Of a stretch of DNA of 64,000 bases, positions 11,122 through 22,752 are shown in pieces; position 1 is the first letter of the stretch, and every line of letters begins with the position of its first letter. The stretch spans positions 82,410,559-82,474,558 of the forward strand of contig CM040117.1 in assembly GCA_022559845.1 (NCBI GenBank). Direction: 5' to 3'. A program made the translations under genes and the position numbers. This stretch comes from Amorphophallus konjac (lineage: Eukaryota > Streptophyta > Magnoliopsida > Alismatales > Araceae). The notes under the pieces are model-generated. The model was not told the DNA's origin. It saw only the letters and a program-made list of their open reading frames with translations, and did not search any database.

Positions 11122-13294
11122 AAAACCAGTTTTAGATTATGCAGAAAGCACTTGGGAATCCACATTTGTTTTATAGTTCTCTTCAGTGGATTTATGTGGG
11201 TTGATTCTTCCCTTTTGTTATTTCTTGGTGGGTGTTGAATAAGCTTATTCCTATTTGAACTATGCTGTTTCTGAACAAAGACATTGTTGGTTGGCCTCTT
11301 AGAAGATGTGCGTGTGTGTTGAGCATAATTCATGTAAGCATTTTTACTCCAATAAAATTTGTGCTGAAACTGGTGATCGTTGCCATGCTCTACTTGATAA
11401 TTAGCATGATGAGTTTTCTTAACAAAACTTTTCGCTCTTTTTGTGGCCTCTATAGGACTGGTCCTGTGAGGACCTTTGTTCCACGCCTGCTGTACATGAG
11501 CAGTGCTTGTCTCAGGATTTCCTGACTTAGACTGCTGACCAGTGGAGTGAATGAATTTACTGGTCGATGACTTCATTGTAGAGACAGATTTGGAACTGGA
11601 TGGTGTTTCCAGTTTCTCTTTGCCTTTGGCGGGGCAGAACGTGATAGTCTTAAATTCAAAGGGTTTTTTACTAGTAGGATTGTATCCTAATCCCTCCTAT
11701 TGAAGTTTACCCTCGACCCCAGAAGGACATTCAGGTTGTTTCTCCCCTCTGTAAACTTTTCAAGCACTTTTTCTTTGTCCTCAATCTCCTTCTGAAATTC
11801 ATTGCATTGGTCCTGGAGTTCCTGATTAACTGTTCTAACTGCCTCATATTTTTCAGCCATCAGTCTAATCTCTCCTTTAGACTCTTCAGCTTTACACTTC
11901 AGCTCATCTATTCTAGCTAGACTCTCCTCTCTTTCCATTCTCAACCTCTCAATCTCACCTTTAACCTGGTCTAGCTCAATGGCCATCTCCTTGGTTTTCA
12001 TGCTATCAGTGACAATAGAAGAGTGTTCTTCAGACAGAGAATGAAACTTACGTCTAAGCATTCTGTGCTCCTTGTTTAAACAATTATATTTACTTAACAG
12101 GTCGCCATAGGCGTCCTCCCAATCATCCAAAGTAAAATTCTCAAATAAATTTGTTACCTCTTTCTCATGGTCGGCCATGAGGCAGGTCTTCTCTTCATTT
12201 TCACTGGACGAAGTGGCTTCTGGGTCCTCCTCCTCATCGCTCCATGTGCACAGCATGGCCTTCTTCTTCTTGTGCACCACATTCTTCTGGTGTCCTGGAG
12301 CCTTAGCTTGTAGCTCTGGACATTCACTTTTCATGTGACCGGATTTCTGACAATGATAGCAAGTGATCTTCTTAGCAGACCGGTTCTTCTCAAATCTTCG
12401 TTCAGGAGACTTCATTGCAGCATTAAATTTCTTCCTCCTGTAGAATTTTCCTTTTGTTCTTAGGAACTTTCTGAACTGCCTGGTGAGCATAGCTCGCTCG
12501 TCCTTGTCCAGGTCTGAGAGTCCATCAGACCCTTCGCTGCTATCATCACTGCTGCTGCTGCTGCTGTTGTTGCTCTTCTTAGTATGTCGTGAAACCTTCA
12601 GAGCAACATTCTTTCCCTTTCTGTCATGCCCATCGTTTCCTCGTTTGAAATTCATTTCATGGGTCATGAGAGAACCAATCAGCTGGGTTACTGTCATGAT
12701 GGATAAATCTCTTGATTCCTCTATTACAGTCACCTTGGTATCCCAGACGGGAGTTAGAGACCTAAGGATCTTCCTGACTATGTCTTCTTGTTGAATATCC
12801 TTTCCAAGGCCTTTCAGACTGTTGATGATCACAGATAATCTGGCATACATTTCTGTGATCGGCTCCTCTGGCTTCATCTTAAATAACTCATATTGAGTTG
12901 TAAGTATGTTGATCTTGGTAGCCTTCACCTGAGATGTGCCCTCATGAATTAACTGCAAATCATCCCACATGTTCTTTGCAGTCTTGCACGCTGAGATCCT
13001 TGAATATTCTTCCGGATGGACGGCGCACTGTATGATGTTAAGAGCTGTCCAATTCAGTGCGGAGAGTTTGACCTGATCTTCTGTCCACATATCTTCATTC
13101 GGTGGAAGGGTGTATGGACCATCTGTAATGACTTTCCATAGCTTGTTGCTTTGGGCCCTGATAAAGACTTCCATCCTGTTCTTCCAGAAGAAGTAATTAC
13201 TACCATCAAAGAAAGGGGGGCGGGTGATAGACTGCCCATCAGCTATGAAACTGCGAGGACCATTGGATCCGTTTCCCTGGCCGTTGGACCACAT
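11109..13294 (-). CDS. S1 gag (one frameshift)
   Basis: I place the start at ATG 13294-13292 (MWSNGQGNG), just after the primer site; the open frame extends a few codons further only through the primer site. Domains in order: DUF4219-like FFDGSNYFFWKNRM, a UBN2-type Gag core (INILTTQYELFKMKPEEPI), a Ser/Asp-rich stretch, a zinc knuckle CYHCQKSGHMKSEC (near 12360-12320), and a long C-terminal coiled coil. Near 11690-11700 one base seems missing in the conserved VNFNR-EGLGYN region, and the frame continues at 11576-11109 as a Lys/Gln/Ser/Thr-rich tail ending soon after MWIPK. Gag forms the virus-like particle and binds element RNA. Confidence 0.9.
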
Positions 13295-13305
13295 TCTGGG
13301 AAAAA

Positions 13306-13320
13306 CCTGCTCTGATACCA
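13306..13320 (-). other. S1 primer binding site (initiator Met tRNA)
   Basis: TGGTATCAGAGCAGG on the minus strand lies two bases after the 5' LTR. It matches the complement of the plant initiator-methionine tRNA 3' end, the usual copia primer. Confidence 0.92.
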
Positions 13321-13322
13321 AA

Positions 13323-15671
13323 TGATAAGTACAATATGAAGTGATCTAGAAGGGGAGGGGATGAATAGATCACTGTTTTCGTAGATTTAAAAAATTATTG
13401 CAGAGTATATTGCTAAACGGAGCTAACCTCGAGCTCTGACTATCGTAAAAGATGCAGTGCAGTTAATAGCTCAAGCAAATAGAAGGCATACCACAATATT
13501 ATCACGATCAATCACACAAGGGCTCAGAGGATTTTAAGGTGGTTCGGTCCTTCAGACCTACATCCACCCCACACTCAACCTGAGTGTGGCTTCACTAAAG
13601 GCTGGGCAACACAGCTTGCCAAACAACTGCTGATACACAGCTTCCCAGGAGAACAACCTCTCCTCTTCCTCCTACCCGGAGGGAACCTCTAGCGATCAGC
13701 AGTCACTAGAACCCAGAGACTCACGTCTCTCTTCCTCTTTACCAAGAGGGAAACCCCACTAGTAGCAGCCCTGCTACTAGTGAACCAGAGGTCGAAGACC
13801 CCTCTTCCTCCCAACCCGGAGGGTACCTACAAGCAGCTCACCTGCTGCTTGCAAACCGGAGATTGACTCTCCCTACTCCTGATCTCACAGGAGGACCCCG
13901 ACCTCAGTCCAGAGGATCGGAAACACAAGCAATAACAGTTGAAGAAAGATAAGAACAAGAAATGAAAAATACGAACGAAGGAAATCAAATGCCAGACAAT
14001 GGAAACAATGTAGCTCAATATAGAGCAATAGACTTCGGATTTGATCCGCAAGTCAGAACAATTCTTCTGATCACTCTTCTGCTCTCTTTCTATTTCTCTC
14101 TGCTATTCTTTCTTCTTTCTTTTCTTTTTCCTGGATCGAAGGGCTCTCTGTTTCCCTGTTTTCTTCTATGCCTCTCTTCTTCGATCACCTTCATCTGAGG
14201 ACAAAGGATTCTATTTATAGCATCAACAGCAGATGGATAGGGCATGAAACGCGTGTGCCTCCCACGCTCGATCCACAAGTTTCCTGTCACGTGCCTTTAT
14301 CAAATTGGTTCCTCTTGTCTCGGATCACGTGCAGCCCTGGAGTGTGGAATGTTCTTCCTCGGACCTGTAATGAGATTAAGTCCATTAATACGCTGCATGG
14401 CCATTAAAACCAAAAACTGCATGAGGTATAGTAACAACAACACGACGTGACTATTTCTCGAGATGACATAAGAACGACACGAGATACTCTGTAACAGATC
14501 AGATATACAGAAGATAATGACACGAGGTGAGGTTATAAGCAAGAGAGACACGAGGTTACGAATGCAAAAACAACACGAGGACAATACGGGCTAACGACAG
14601 AAACCGACATGAAGACTAAAGCGAGAGACCAACATGAGGACAGAGTATAAGGAAACGACTCGAGGTGAAAACAACACGAAGTGAAGTTAGACACGAAGTA
14701 AAAAGCAACGACACGAAGTATAGTGGTGACAAACACACACTACACAGAAAAATGACACGAAATAAAAATAATGCTAAGTGAAAACAGTAATCGACACGCG
14801 GTGAGAACAACACGAGGATAGTGAGAACAGCACGAGATGAAAGCAACACAGGCTGATAACGACACAAAGTCGAAAACAGTAAATGACACGGGATAACACT
14901 GCACGAGGTAAAACGACACGAAGACTCAATAATAAAAACGACACGAGGTGGCAATAAAGGAGAACGACATGAAAACAACATGGACTGCAACCGAAACCGA
15001 CACGAAGTCAAACAGTACAACACGAGGTGTTGTAACCAAGACGAAGTGCCAATCAATCACGAAGACAGTATGCAAAGAAACGACTCGAAGTGAGATGAGA
15101 ACAGAATGAAACAAAGAAGACGACACGGAGTGCATAAAACCAACACGAAGACGTGGACTATAGTAACCGTCACAAAGTGTGGTTACTAAGCAGGAATCGA
15201 CACGAGGTCTACAGAAAAAACTACTCGAAGTTCATCAGAACTTTTTAGAGCAGCTTCAGGAACACGACACGAAGTCATGAGAAGAGAAAAACAATCACGA
15301 AGTGAAACGAACACTTGAACTTAGACTGACTTAGAAACTCAGCGAAAGGACTCGAAGACAGGAATACAAAGGATGACATGGAAACAACACAGTAAACAAA
15401 GACTGCACGAGGTGAAAGACAACACTCAAACAGACGACAACATGGCTAACTCGACACGAGGTGAAAACGCGAAGCAAGAACTACATGATGTTTGATGAAA
15501 AACAGCACGAAGACAGAACATGAACGAACACACGAAGTGTTACCTCTTAGCAGTTATTTCATATAAAACCATGGATAACTCAAGTGCAAGATATCTGATC
15601 AAAAATAACAAGAACAATTAACATAGTGTTGCTCATCATCAAAATACTTAGGGAAGACACACAATCCAACA
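13323..15671 (-). repeat. S1 5' LTR
   Basis: This is the promoter-bearing copy, near-identical to 4197-6542. It holds the U3 array (about 15545-14430), TATA (14220-14211), the hairpin block (13569-13589), and ends CA two bases before the primer site. Confidence 0.95.
14211..14220 (-). promoter_or_regulatory. TATA box, S1 5' LTR promoter
   Basis: CTATAAATAG on the minus strand, about 900 bp before the primer site. Transcription would start shortly downstream. The U3 array lies immediately upstream. Confidence 0.65.
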
Positions 15672-15676
15672 CCCTC
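15672..15676. repeat. Target-site duplication CCCTC, right of S1
   Basis: This matches 4192-4196 and marks the right border of S1 within G1 gag. Confidence 0.93.
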
Positions 15677-17322
15677 TTGGGAGCCGGGCGCTTGTTGTTC
15701 GGATTGTTGTTATAGCCGTTGGGTGGAGGGACATTATGGAATTGTGGAGGTGGTGGTTGTTGCTGCGGAGCGATGAAGGCGTTTTGTGGAATGGTGAAGG
15801 CGGGCGGAGGGTTTTGTGGAGCGGCTTGAAAGTTCTGTGAAGCGGGATTTTGTGGAGTGCGGGGGTTTTGGGGGAAGCGGAATGGTGCGGCTTGGAATGG
15901 AAAGGCGACGGCTTGTACCTATTCGTTTGTCTGGACCCCCTCGGTAACCGGCCCTTGTGGTTTCTTGTGATATTTGGGCATTTGGTTTTCAAATAGGGTG
16001 TGTATGGGAGAATCCTTGAACTGGGTTTGTATAAAGCGCGCCCGGCTGTAGAGTTGATGCATGTTAGCTATATCATTCATCGCCAGGATGTTCCTGAAGG
16101 TCGGGGTAGCATTTGAAATGAGCAGCTTGACCTTCTCTTCCTCCGGAATGTGGCAAGGCACTCTAGCAGCCATCTGTCTCCACCTGTCTGCATAAGTGGC
16201 GAACTCCTCATCTGGCTTCATCTTCTCGGCTAGTAGATCTGTAAATGAGTATTCCGGACCGACCCTGTCTTGGAACCGCTGGATAAATTTTTCCTTTACC
16301 ACCTTGAAACTTTCAGCTTCTTCTAGCGTCAAAGAGTAGAACCACTCCAGAGCAACACCATCCAAAGATCGGCAGAATAAGTACGCCATAAGGCGATCAT
16401 CATATTGGAACTGCGTTGATTCGTATAGAAAATCCCTCACATGAATGAAGGGATTGACGTTCCCATCGTACTTGCGGTAGCTAGGGAGTTCTGATTGTGG
16501 AGGGAACCGAATATTCTGGAAGCTCGGGACAGGAACATCTGCCAAAGATTGCGGGCCAACCCGCTTCTTGAGAAAATCGAGTTGTTGCTGCATGGCGGCC
16601 CATTTGTCAAGCAAGTCCTTCTCTCGGGAGGGAGCAGGGGTAGTGAAGGTCGCTGATTGAATTTGAGGAGCAGATGGAACGATTGCGGCAGAAGGTGGGA
16701 GCCCATAAGCAGGAGTGGAGGGATAAACAGTAGAGATGTGGGGCCCATAAGAAGGATATTGGGCCTGAGATTGGCCTAGATTAGAATGGGCTTGAGCCAC
16801 CCCTTGCCGAGGGTGCAAGAAATCGGAAGGGCTTATGAGAACTTGCGAAGCTACCGGAGTAGATACGTGATGATCCATTTGAACAAAAGAGGGGATGGGC
16901 GACTTTCCCTTATCGAAGGATTGTTGGGCCGAATTGGAAGACTGGCCCGTTTCCATGCCCGCGAAAGTGATGGTCCGTGGTTGGACCGGGGTGAGATCAA
17001 TTGGAGTGGGCTGAATGGGAAGCCCAACAATGGAAGGATTGGATTGATTTTGGATGATGGTAGAAGGAGATGCGTTGGACCCTTGCATGGCCTGATAAAG
17101 AGCTTGGAGTTGGGCCGGATCCAGTTAGGCTATCATCTGAAGGACGGAGCCCGTGGAAGGAGTGGAGAAAGAAGGGGTGGCTTGACCACTTTCCATGGAA
17201 GTGGAGGATAGAAGGGGGGCAGTCCCCTCTCCAGAAGAAAAGGAGGTAACCCTGGGAGGGTTTTCAAGAAGCCCTTGAGGAAGGCAGTCCTCTTGGGAAC
17301 GGGGAGGATTAAAGGATGCCAT
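15677..17322 (-). pseudogene. G1 gag N-terminal and core part
   Basis: I choose ATG 17322 (MASFNPPRSQEDC) because coding-like Pro/Ser-rich sequence begins there and the upstream frame is Cys/Phe-rich noise. A Pro/Ser/Gln-rich N-terminus leads to the Retrotrans_gag core at about 16460-16020 (GNVNPFIHVRDFLYE, LDGVALEWFYSL, DRVGPEYSFTDLL, YADRWRQMAARV), which forms the capsid. In-frame stops are TAA at 17127-17125 and TAG at 15921-15919; after each the same frame continues with plausible Gag sequence. The reading runs into S1 at 15676 and resumes at 4196 in frame. This is a decayed, split gene. Confidence 0.87.
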
Positions 17323-18363
17323 GGTGGACTCGAAAAGAGGATTGGAGTAGGACTTGAAGAAGAAATTGACTTGAGGAGATGAGTCGGACGGACGAAAACA
17401 ACTCCACATGCAACAGACAACCTTGACAAAATGCAAACAAACAACACAACCAATCACGCAATAAGTAACCAAACTCGAATGTTTTTAGAAAAAGATGTAA
17501 GTGATAAAAGGTGAAGACACTCAAAGTCAACCAAGTTGTTTTAAGATGATGCAACACAATTCTTGTGATTTCTCCTTTGGAACCTTAGTGAATTGATTGA
17601 AATATGCTCTCAACAATGGGTTCCTAACAGGAGATGGGTATGGGACTTGGTTTGACTCTAAGTGTAATCACTCCTCACTTATGCAACCCTGGACACGGGG
17701 TGGGAAAGGTACAACCATCCCGGCATCCGTGTGGGAATCCACAGCTCGCGGGGACTTATGGAGGTCCCTGGTGTGATTTCTTAGTCGGTCCCAAGGAATA
17801 TGGAGACGAGAGGTCCGCACACCAAGGTAGGAAAATGCAATCTAGGATATGAAAAGATGAATGGTCCTATGTGCACCGGAGTGCATGTAAAGTCTAGCCT
17901 AAAATCTAGCAATCAATGATGCACACAATGATATGGAGATATGAAACAAAGCAAGGAGGAAGTCAAGTATCACCCAAGCAAACAAGTCACAGCAGAAACA
18001 GCGGAAATAAATGCACCTGGGGCGTACCTGTCTGGAGTATAACGGTCTAGGAACCCTGCGTCAGAAGAAAATAACGGTCGAATGCCAGACCGCCAGAAAT
18101 AATATAACGCAGGGAGCTAGGACCGTCAAATGAGCCAGAAAACCAAAATCAACCAGAAGTAACAGGAAAAACCGTGAAAGCTCTCAGCAGAACAGATGTG
18201 GCGGTCTAATGCCCCTGCGTCAGAGGACTGTAACGCAGGGACACAGGGCCGTCAGAGCACTCAGAGAATCAGGATTAACAGGAAATAAGGGGAAAATGGG
18301 AGGGGACAACACAAGAGATGATGGCAGGTTTAACATGAATCAAAAGCACGATTGGCACAAGTT
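17323..18363 (-). other. G1 untranslated leader
   Basis: This lies between primer site and gag start. No gene is seen. At about 18010-18260 it repeats motifs of the LTR (AACGGTC and CTGCGTCAG). Long leaders are common in this gypsy group. Confidence 0.6.
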
Positions 18364-18381
18364 GTCCCACCGTGATCGCCA
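18364..18381 (-). other. G1 primer binding site candidate
   Basis: The minus strand reads TGGCGATCACGGTGGGAC 11 bases after the LTR end. The TGGCG start fits a tRNA ending CGCCA. I cannot name the tRNA. Confidence 0.55.
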
Positions 18382-18391
18382 AAAAATTATC

Positions 18392-20146
18392 TGTTGATTT
18401 TATTTTGCTTATCTATCTTCTTTTTCTTGGGGGGTCTTGTGTGGAGGATGAGATGACAAGCAAGTAATCAAAGATCTGCACTTAACCTATGCACATGTGA
18501 TCATGAACCTAGGCAATCAAAGCTAGCTCTAGCATGGGCATGCTATCTCAATCAAACTAAGCTAAGGAAAAGGAAAACACACGCCGGGGCGTGAAGCAAA
18601 GAGTAAATGAAAACACACCGCGAGGGGTGGAACAAGCAAGGAAATAAAAGATATGCAATGAAGGAGAAAGCTAATGCCCAATACCAAGGAAAATCATGAT
18701 CGCCACCAAAGTAAAAACAAGCCAAAGACTTGAAAATACCTTGGAAATAGGTGGATGAAGCACCCGCCCATGGGAGAGAAAACCAAAGAGAACATGCAGG
18801 TCAGCTAGAAGTAACGGCCAGAACCCTGTGCGTCACTTGAAAGTGACGGTCGCTCGATAGACCGTTGGAAGACTCTGACGTGCCTGCACAAGGCCGTCGT
18901 AATATCTGCAGTAGCAAAGTGTGGATCCTTTTAACTCCAACTCTTCCAGCCGGCTAGAAGACTTGGGCCTCGCCCTAGTGAACCTATAAACCTGCCAAAG
19001 AAGTGGAAGACAAGAACAAAACAACCCAAATTAGCCCTTTCAATAATATAGCATCAATTCTTCAATAAACAAAATATCATCAAAAGGAAAGGGGAATACC
19101 AGGGAGTTTTGGTTTTTTAACCCCTCTGGGCCTTTTAAAAGATTAGGAGGGTGTTTAGATGATGAAAACCAGTGAAAAATGTGGAGAAAGGAGAGAAATA
19201 ATGCTTATGATGAAAGGGAGATTGAATGGAAACTCAATAGGCAATTATGAACTTTAGAACCAAAGGAACAAATACTCCCTTCACCAGGCAGCAAACGAAC
19301 GTGAGAAGCACTTCTCCTTGATCAAACGTGGCTCTAGAATGCGGCAGCACTTCGACGCAAACTCCAGATCTTCCCCCCCTTGGCCATAAAGTTAAGGGTT
19401 CTATTTATAGACCCCCAAACTCTCAGGTCGAGCAGAGGATAATCCGGCAAGATAAAGGGATAACTCTCAGCAAATCCTTGAAGATAATATCACCAAGAGT
19501 CCATAGAATCAAACAGAAGTTCCTGAGGATCAGATTTGAAAGAGATATCGCCAATCCAAGTTCTTATCTTGACCACGGAGTAGCAGAGAAAAAGCCTGAA
19601 CTGCCAGGACTCTCTGAAGGAAGTAACGGCTGCACGACAGACCGCCACTTGGAAATAACGCACCAAGGATCGTCCGTTACTTTCAACCTTATCCCTAAAA
19701 GATAAGATCAACAGGGAGAATGCCAAAGCAATAGGACTCTGTGAAGAAAGCAACGGCCAAGGCATAGGGCGTCACAATGAAACAACGGCTGCACGACAAA
19801 CCGTTATTATCAACGTGTAAGCCAAAGGATAAAGATTGAAACGAGACCTTAAGCTTCAGGACTCTTCAAAGAGTAACGGCCCAGGACCCACCCGTTATAA
19901 AGAAACAACGCTCCTGGAGCAGACCGTTATTATCAATGGAGTTCAAAAAAAAAGAAGAAATGAAGGTTTTGCTAAGCCTTAGCCAAATGAAATGCCACAA
20001 AAAGCCACATCCAATCAAGGAAAAGACCCAAGAAATAGCCTCCAAATCAATCAAGGAGACTCAATGAAGAGTGAATTACTCGGAGCATCATGTAGAATGA
20101 ACAAGGAGATGACCCGACTTATTGGTCATAAAATGGGTGTCAACAC
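18392..20146 (-). repeat. G1 5' LTR
   Basis: On the minus strand it starts TGTTGACACCC (20146) and ends AATCAACA (18392); the termini are inverted copies of TGTTGA. The same sequence recurs on the plus strand as a solo LTR at 56721-58463. A TATA box (CTATAAATAG) lies at 19410-19401. The LTR carries many AACGG/CCGTT motifs. Confidence 0.88.
19401..19410 (-). promoter_or_regulatory. TATA box, G1 LTR
   Basis: CTATAAATAG on the minus strand corresponds to TATAAAT at 57454-57460 in the solo LTR. Confidence 0.6.
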
Positions 20147-20724
20147 TCGTCAGATATGATTTACATCGCACTTCAATCTGGTGGTTATGGCGGGAGAGAT
20201 GCACCCAAATTGCCGAGGACATGTAGAAAACCAAAGCCTAACTACTGCTTTGCATTCTAGCAAACACAAGAGAATGCATGGAAGCATTCCTTTTATTTTT
20301 TGTAGGAAACTCTTAAGCATAGCTCAAGAAAGTGCACACCGTTTCAGAAAAGTGGCATGATCCCACTCCACCGAGTGATACTAAAGACCTAATTTAATTA
20401 ATAATGATCAAGTACAAGATTACCAAGGGCATACCCTTGATAACAGAAACATGCAAGAGGGGCAAAGGGTGTACTGGTCTAACACCTAAAGGATAGGCAT
20501 CTAGCTTTATCAAGTCTGAATGTCTCCTTTTTACATCACGTGGCAGAAGCACCCAGGTGGTCCAAACGTAAATGGAAGAATACTAACATGCATAATCCGC
20601 ATGTCTGTCAAGCATTTGATTTCCTTCCATATATATATGAACAGAGGAGAGCAACATGATGATTTTCATAAGGCGGAGTTATTATACACAAATATTTTTC
20701 CTAAGAAAAGTTCAAATTTAAAGG
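20147..20724. other. Spacer, nothing recognised
   Basis: This is AT-moderate sequence between the G1 LTR and the next LTR-like repeat. I see no coding potential, RNA gene or tandem repeat. It is presumably older transposon DNA. Confidence 0.5.
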
Positions 20725-22084
20725 TGTAAGATCGCTCTCGAACACCTTGTGGGCGTTATTTGCCTAGCGTCTTTATAGTAGTTCGGACCCGACTCTGGAC
20801 CAGAACTACCTTGTCGGGCCTCACGAAAACTTAAAGACAAAGTGGGGATCACCCCCGACCACCCAGCATGTTACATTGGCCCACAAACACTTAGTCTTCT
20901 AGGCCAACCTAAAAACTCCAAGCAACATGCCACATCATGCAGCATCCAACTCTGAGGCCAGGAATCACCCCAATACGCCTCTTCCCAGCATATCAACACT
21001 AATGAACTCCACCGCCCAGTCAAGTTTGGGCCTTGAGGACCATTAGCCAGCCCATGCGGCCCCTAATCAAAGGTTGGAAATTTTTCCAAACACTTTAAGG
21101 GTGCCTAATTTTCCGTCATTCTACAATGGTCCGGGGCCAACTGACGTCTCAGGAACACTTGCTACGCCATGCGGTGACTCTTCAAGAAGTTGGGACTACC
21201 CCGACCTCCTAACACATAGTGTTGAGCCATCAACTTTACAGCCACCCGGGCAACTCAAGGCTCCATAGCAACCCACAACATGGCATGGCGCCCCACACTA
21301 AGGCCCGATTTTCACACCCAAAATGCCATTTTTCAATGGCCAAGTGCTACTAGCCCCAACTACTATGCTATGCGTAAGTCATAGGGTCCACTAGCTATGA
21401 CATTCGACGTTCCATTAAGGGTTGGGCATTACCCCGAACACCATAAAGGTGACAAGATGACAACCTCACTTTGAGGCTCGGGTCAAAGCCCAGACTTCGA
21501 GGCACGTGACAGCATCACCCGTCATGACAAAAACAAAAAATATAAACTCCAAGGACACCCCAAAACAACCTTAGGCTAGGGTGCACCCAATGCCAGGATC
21601 AAGCTTGGGCCCTGGAGTGCACTACTTAATGCCATTTTGATGTGGCTCCAGCCCTGTCCCAGTTAATGTTCAATGGAGGGTCAACTCACCGCATGAGGAC
21701 TCCACTACGGGGGTGCGAGGATCATCCAAAGGTGAAGCACAAGGTTCAAGCACAGTCCTGACAACTTTAAGCACAGTCCAAGTAGTCCGACACAGGACCA
21801 GCCAATCAGTGCCACCTAGGTGTCCAAGAGAGTACACGTGGGCCTCAAGAGGGGCCAAGGGGTACTTATATTCTTTCCCTCTCCCTCTCTCTCCTGTTGG
21901 CCCGCGTAAACCCCCCAGGGCGTTTATGTGGAAGAGGGCAACTTGGTTGCCCTATCTGCGTAAACCATAGGGAGGGGGTTTAGGAGGGCTGGGTGGCTGG
22001 TCTGCCTAGCCCTAGCCCGTCTAAACCTGCTCACCTAGCTAAACCACACACCATGAATAAAAAGAAAAAGAAAGAAAAAAAAGA

Positions 22085-22360
22085 AAATATGATTGGCCCA
22101 CCTAAACCTAGCCTCTCTTGACCGCCTAAACCAGCTCCACCTTGATCGCCTAAACCCTAGAACCCAACCCCCATTTTGACCACCTAAACCCCTGGCCCAC
22201 CTAGCCATCGACCGCCTAAACCATCCCAACCCATGATTGCCTAAACCCCCCACCCTTGACTGCCTAACCTAGCCCAGGCCCAGCCTTGACTGCCGAAACC
22301 CAGTCCAATCTTGACTACCTAAACCCCAGCCTCCCAACCCTGGTTTGCCTAAACCCAATC
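22085..22360. repeat. Degenerate CCTAAACC minisatellite
   Basis: About a dozen imperfect units of CTTGACCGCCTAAACC type with 15-30-bp spacing lie just upstream of a TATA box. The CCTAAACC core resembles plant telomere CCCTAAA, but the units are not head-to-tail 7-mers. Confidence 0.65.
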
Positions 22361-22446
22361 CAACCACTTTCACCCCTTTACGTGGACCACTCCGAGACTT
22401 CAACCTTTTATGTGGGCCAATTTCATCCCCCTTTCAACCTTGAGCC

Positions 22447-22453
22447 TATAAAA
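22447..22453 (+). promoter_or_regulatory. TATA-like box
   Basis: TATAAAA follows the minisatellite and precedes an ACACATACGCATTG start-like region. It supports an LTR-type promoter here. Confidence 0.4.
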
Positions 22454-22752
22454 TCCCTTGGAAGGCTAAGGGACACATACGCATTGAACAAAAATCACAA
22501 TAGGCACATGAAATACACAAGAGGCTATATAACGTGGAAGCTTGGCGTGGAAGCATGCATACTTGTTGTTTTTCGTTCTTGGCGAAACACACATCGAGGG
22601 TTTGTCATATCAGCTCTCCTGATGTGGCATCTAGCCAATTTACACAAGCCCCTTGATATGTATGATGCGTCATGCTAACAGTGAAAACACCCTCATGCAG
22701 GTCCACCTACGTACGACACGTGACGCTAATGGTAGAGATACCCACACGACGG

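Larger units (their letters stand above)
4197..15671 (-). mobile_element. S1: Sirevirus-type Ty1/copia element with gag and pol, 11.5 kb
   Basis: The element is bounded by two LTRs that start TGATAAG and end CCAACA, and by the CCCTC duplication. On the minus strand it reads 5' LTR (15671-13323), primer site, gag, PR-IN-RT-RH, a 1.4-kb non-coding stretch with repeated polypurine tracts, and 3' LTR (6542-4197). Integrase before RT makes it copia. The large LTRs, coiled-coil Gag, Met-tRNA primer site and multiplied polypurine tracts fit the Sirevirus (SIRE/Maximus) lineage. By eye the LTRs differ at about eight substitutions and three 1-bp indels, so insertion is recent. It is nested in G1 gag. 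Two frameshifts and an in-frame TGA lie in its coding part. Confidence 0.95.
1..20146 (-). mobile_element. G1: Ty3/gypsy LTR retrotransposon, partial, interrupted by S1
   Basis: Read on the minus strand the order is 5' LTR, primer site, leader, gag, protease, RT, start of RNase H. That gag-PR-RT-RH order, with a gypsy-type RT, places it in Ty3/gypsy. The RT (YVDDILVKS; MPFGLKNAGATYQR) resembles the plant non-chromovirus Tat/Athila group; this is family knowledge, not computed. The integrase and 3' LTR would lie left of position 1. S1 (4197-15671) sits inside gag. Removing S1 and one copy of CCCTC keeps gag in one frame, so G1 was there first. Several in-frame stops and at least two frameshifts show it is inactive. 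Confidence 0.9.
20725..22752 (+). repeat. LTR-like sequence of unknown family
   Basis: A possible TG terminus (TGTAAGATCG, 20725) follows a purine-rich run (TTTAAAGG). Near 20780 there is an inverted repeat (GTAGTTC ... GAACTAC). The 20830-21880 part is Pro-codon and CCCGA-rich non-coding DNA. A TATA box (TATAAAA, 22447-22453) follows the minisatellite. This looks like an LTR or LTR fragment on the plus strand, but I found no matching partner and no clear 3' end. Confidence 0.35.

Noticed and set aside
22085..22360. Interstitial telomere
   Set aside because: There is no run of exact CCCTAAA units; spacing and sequence vary.
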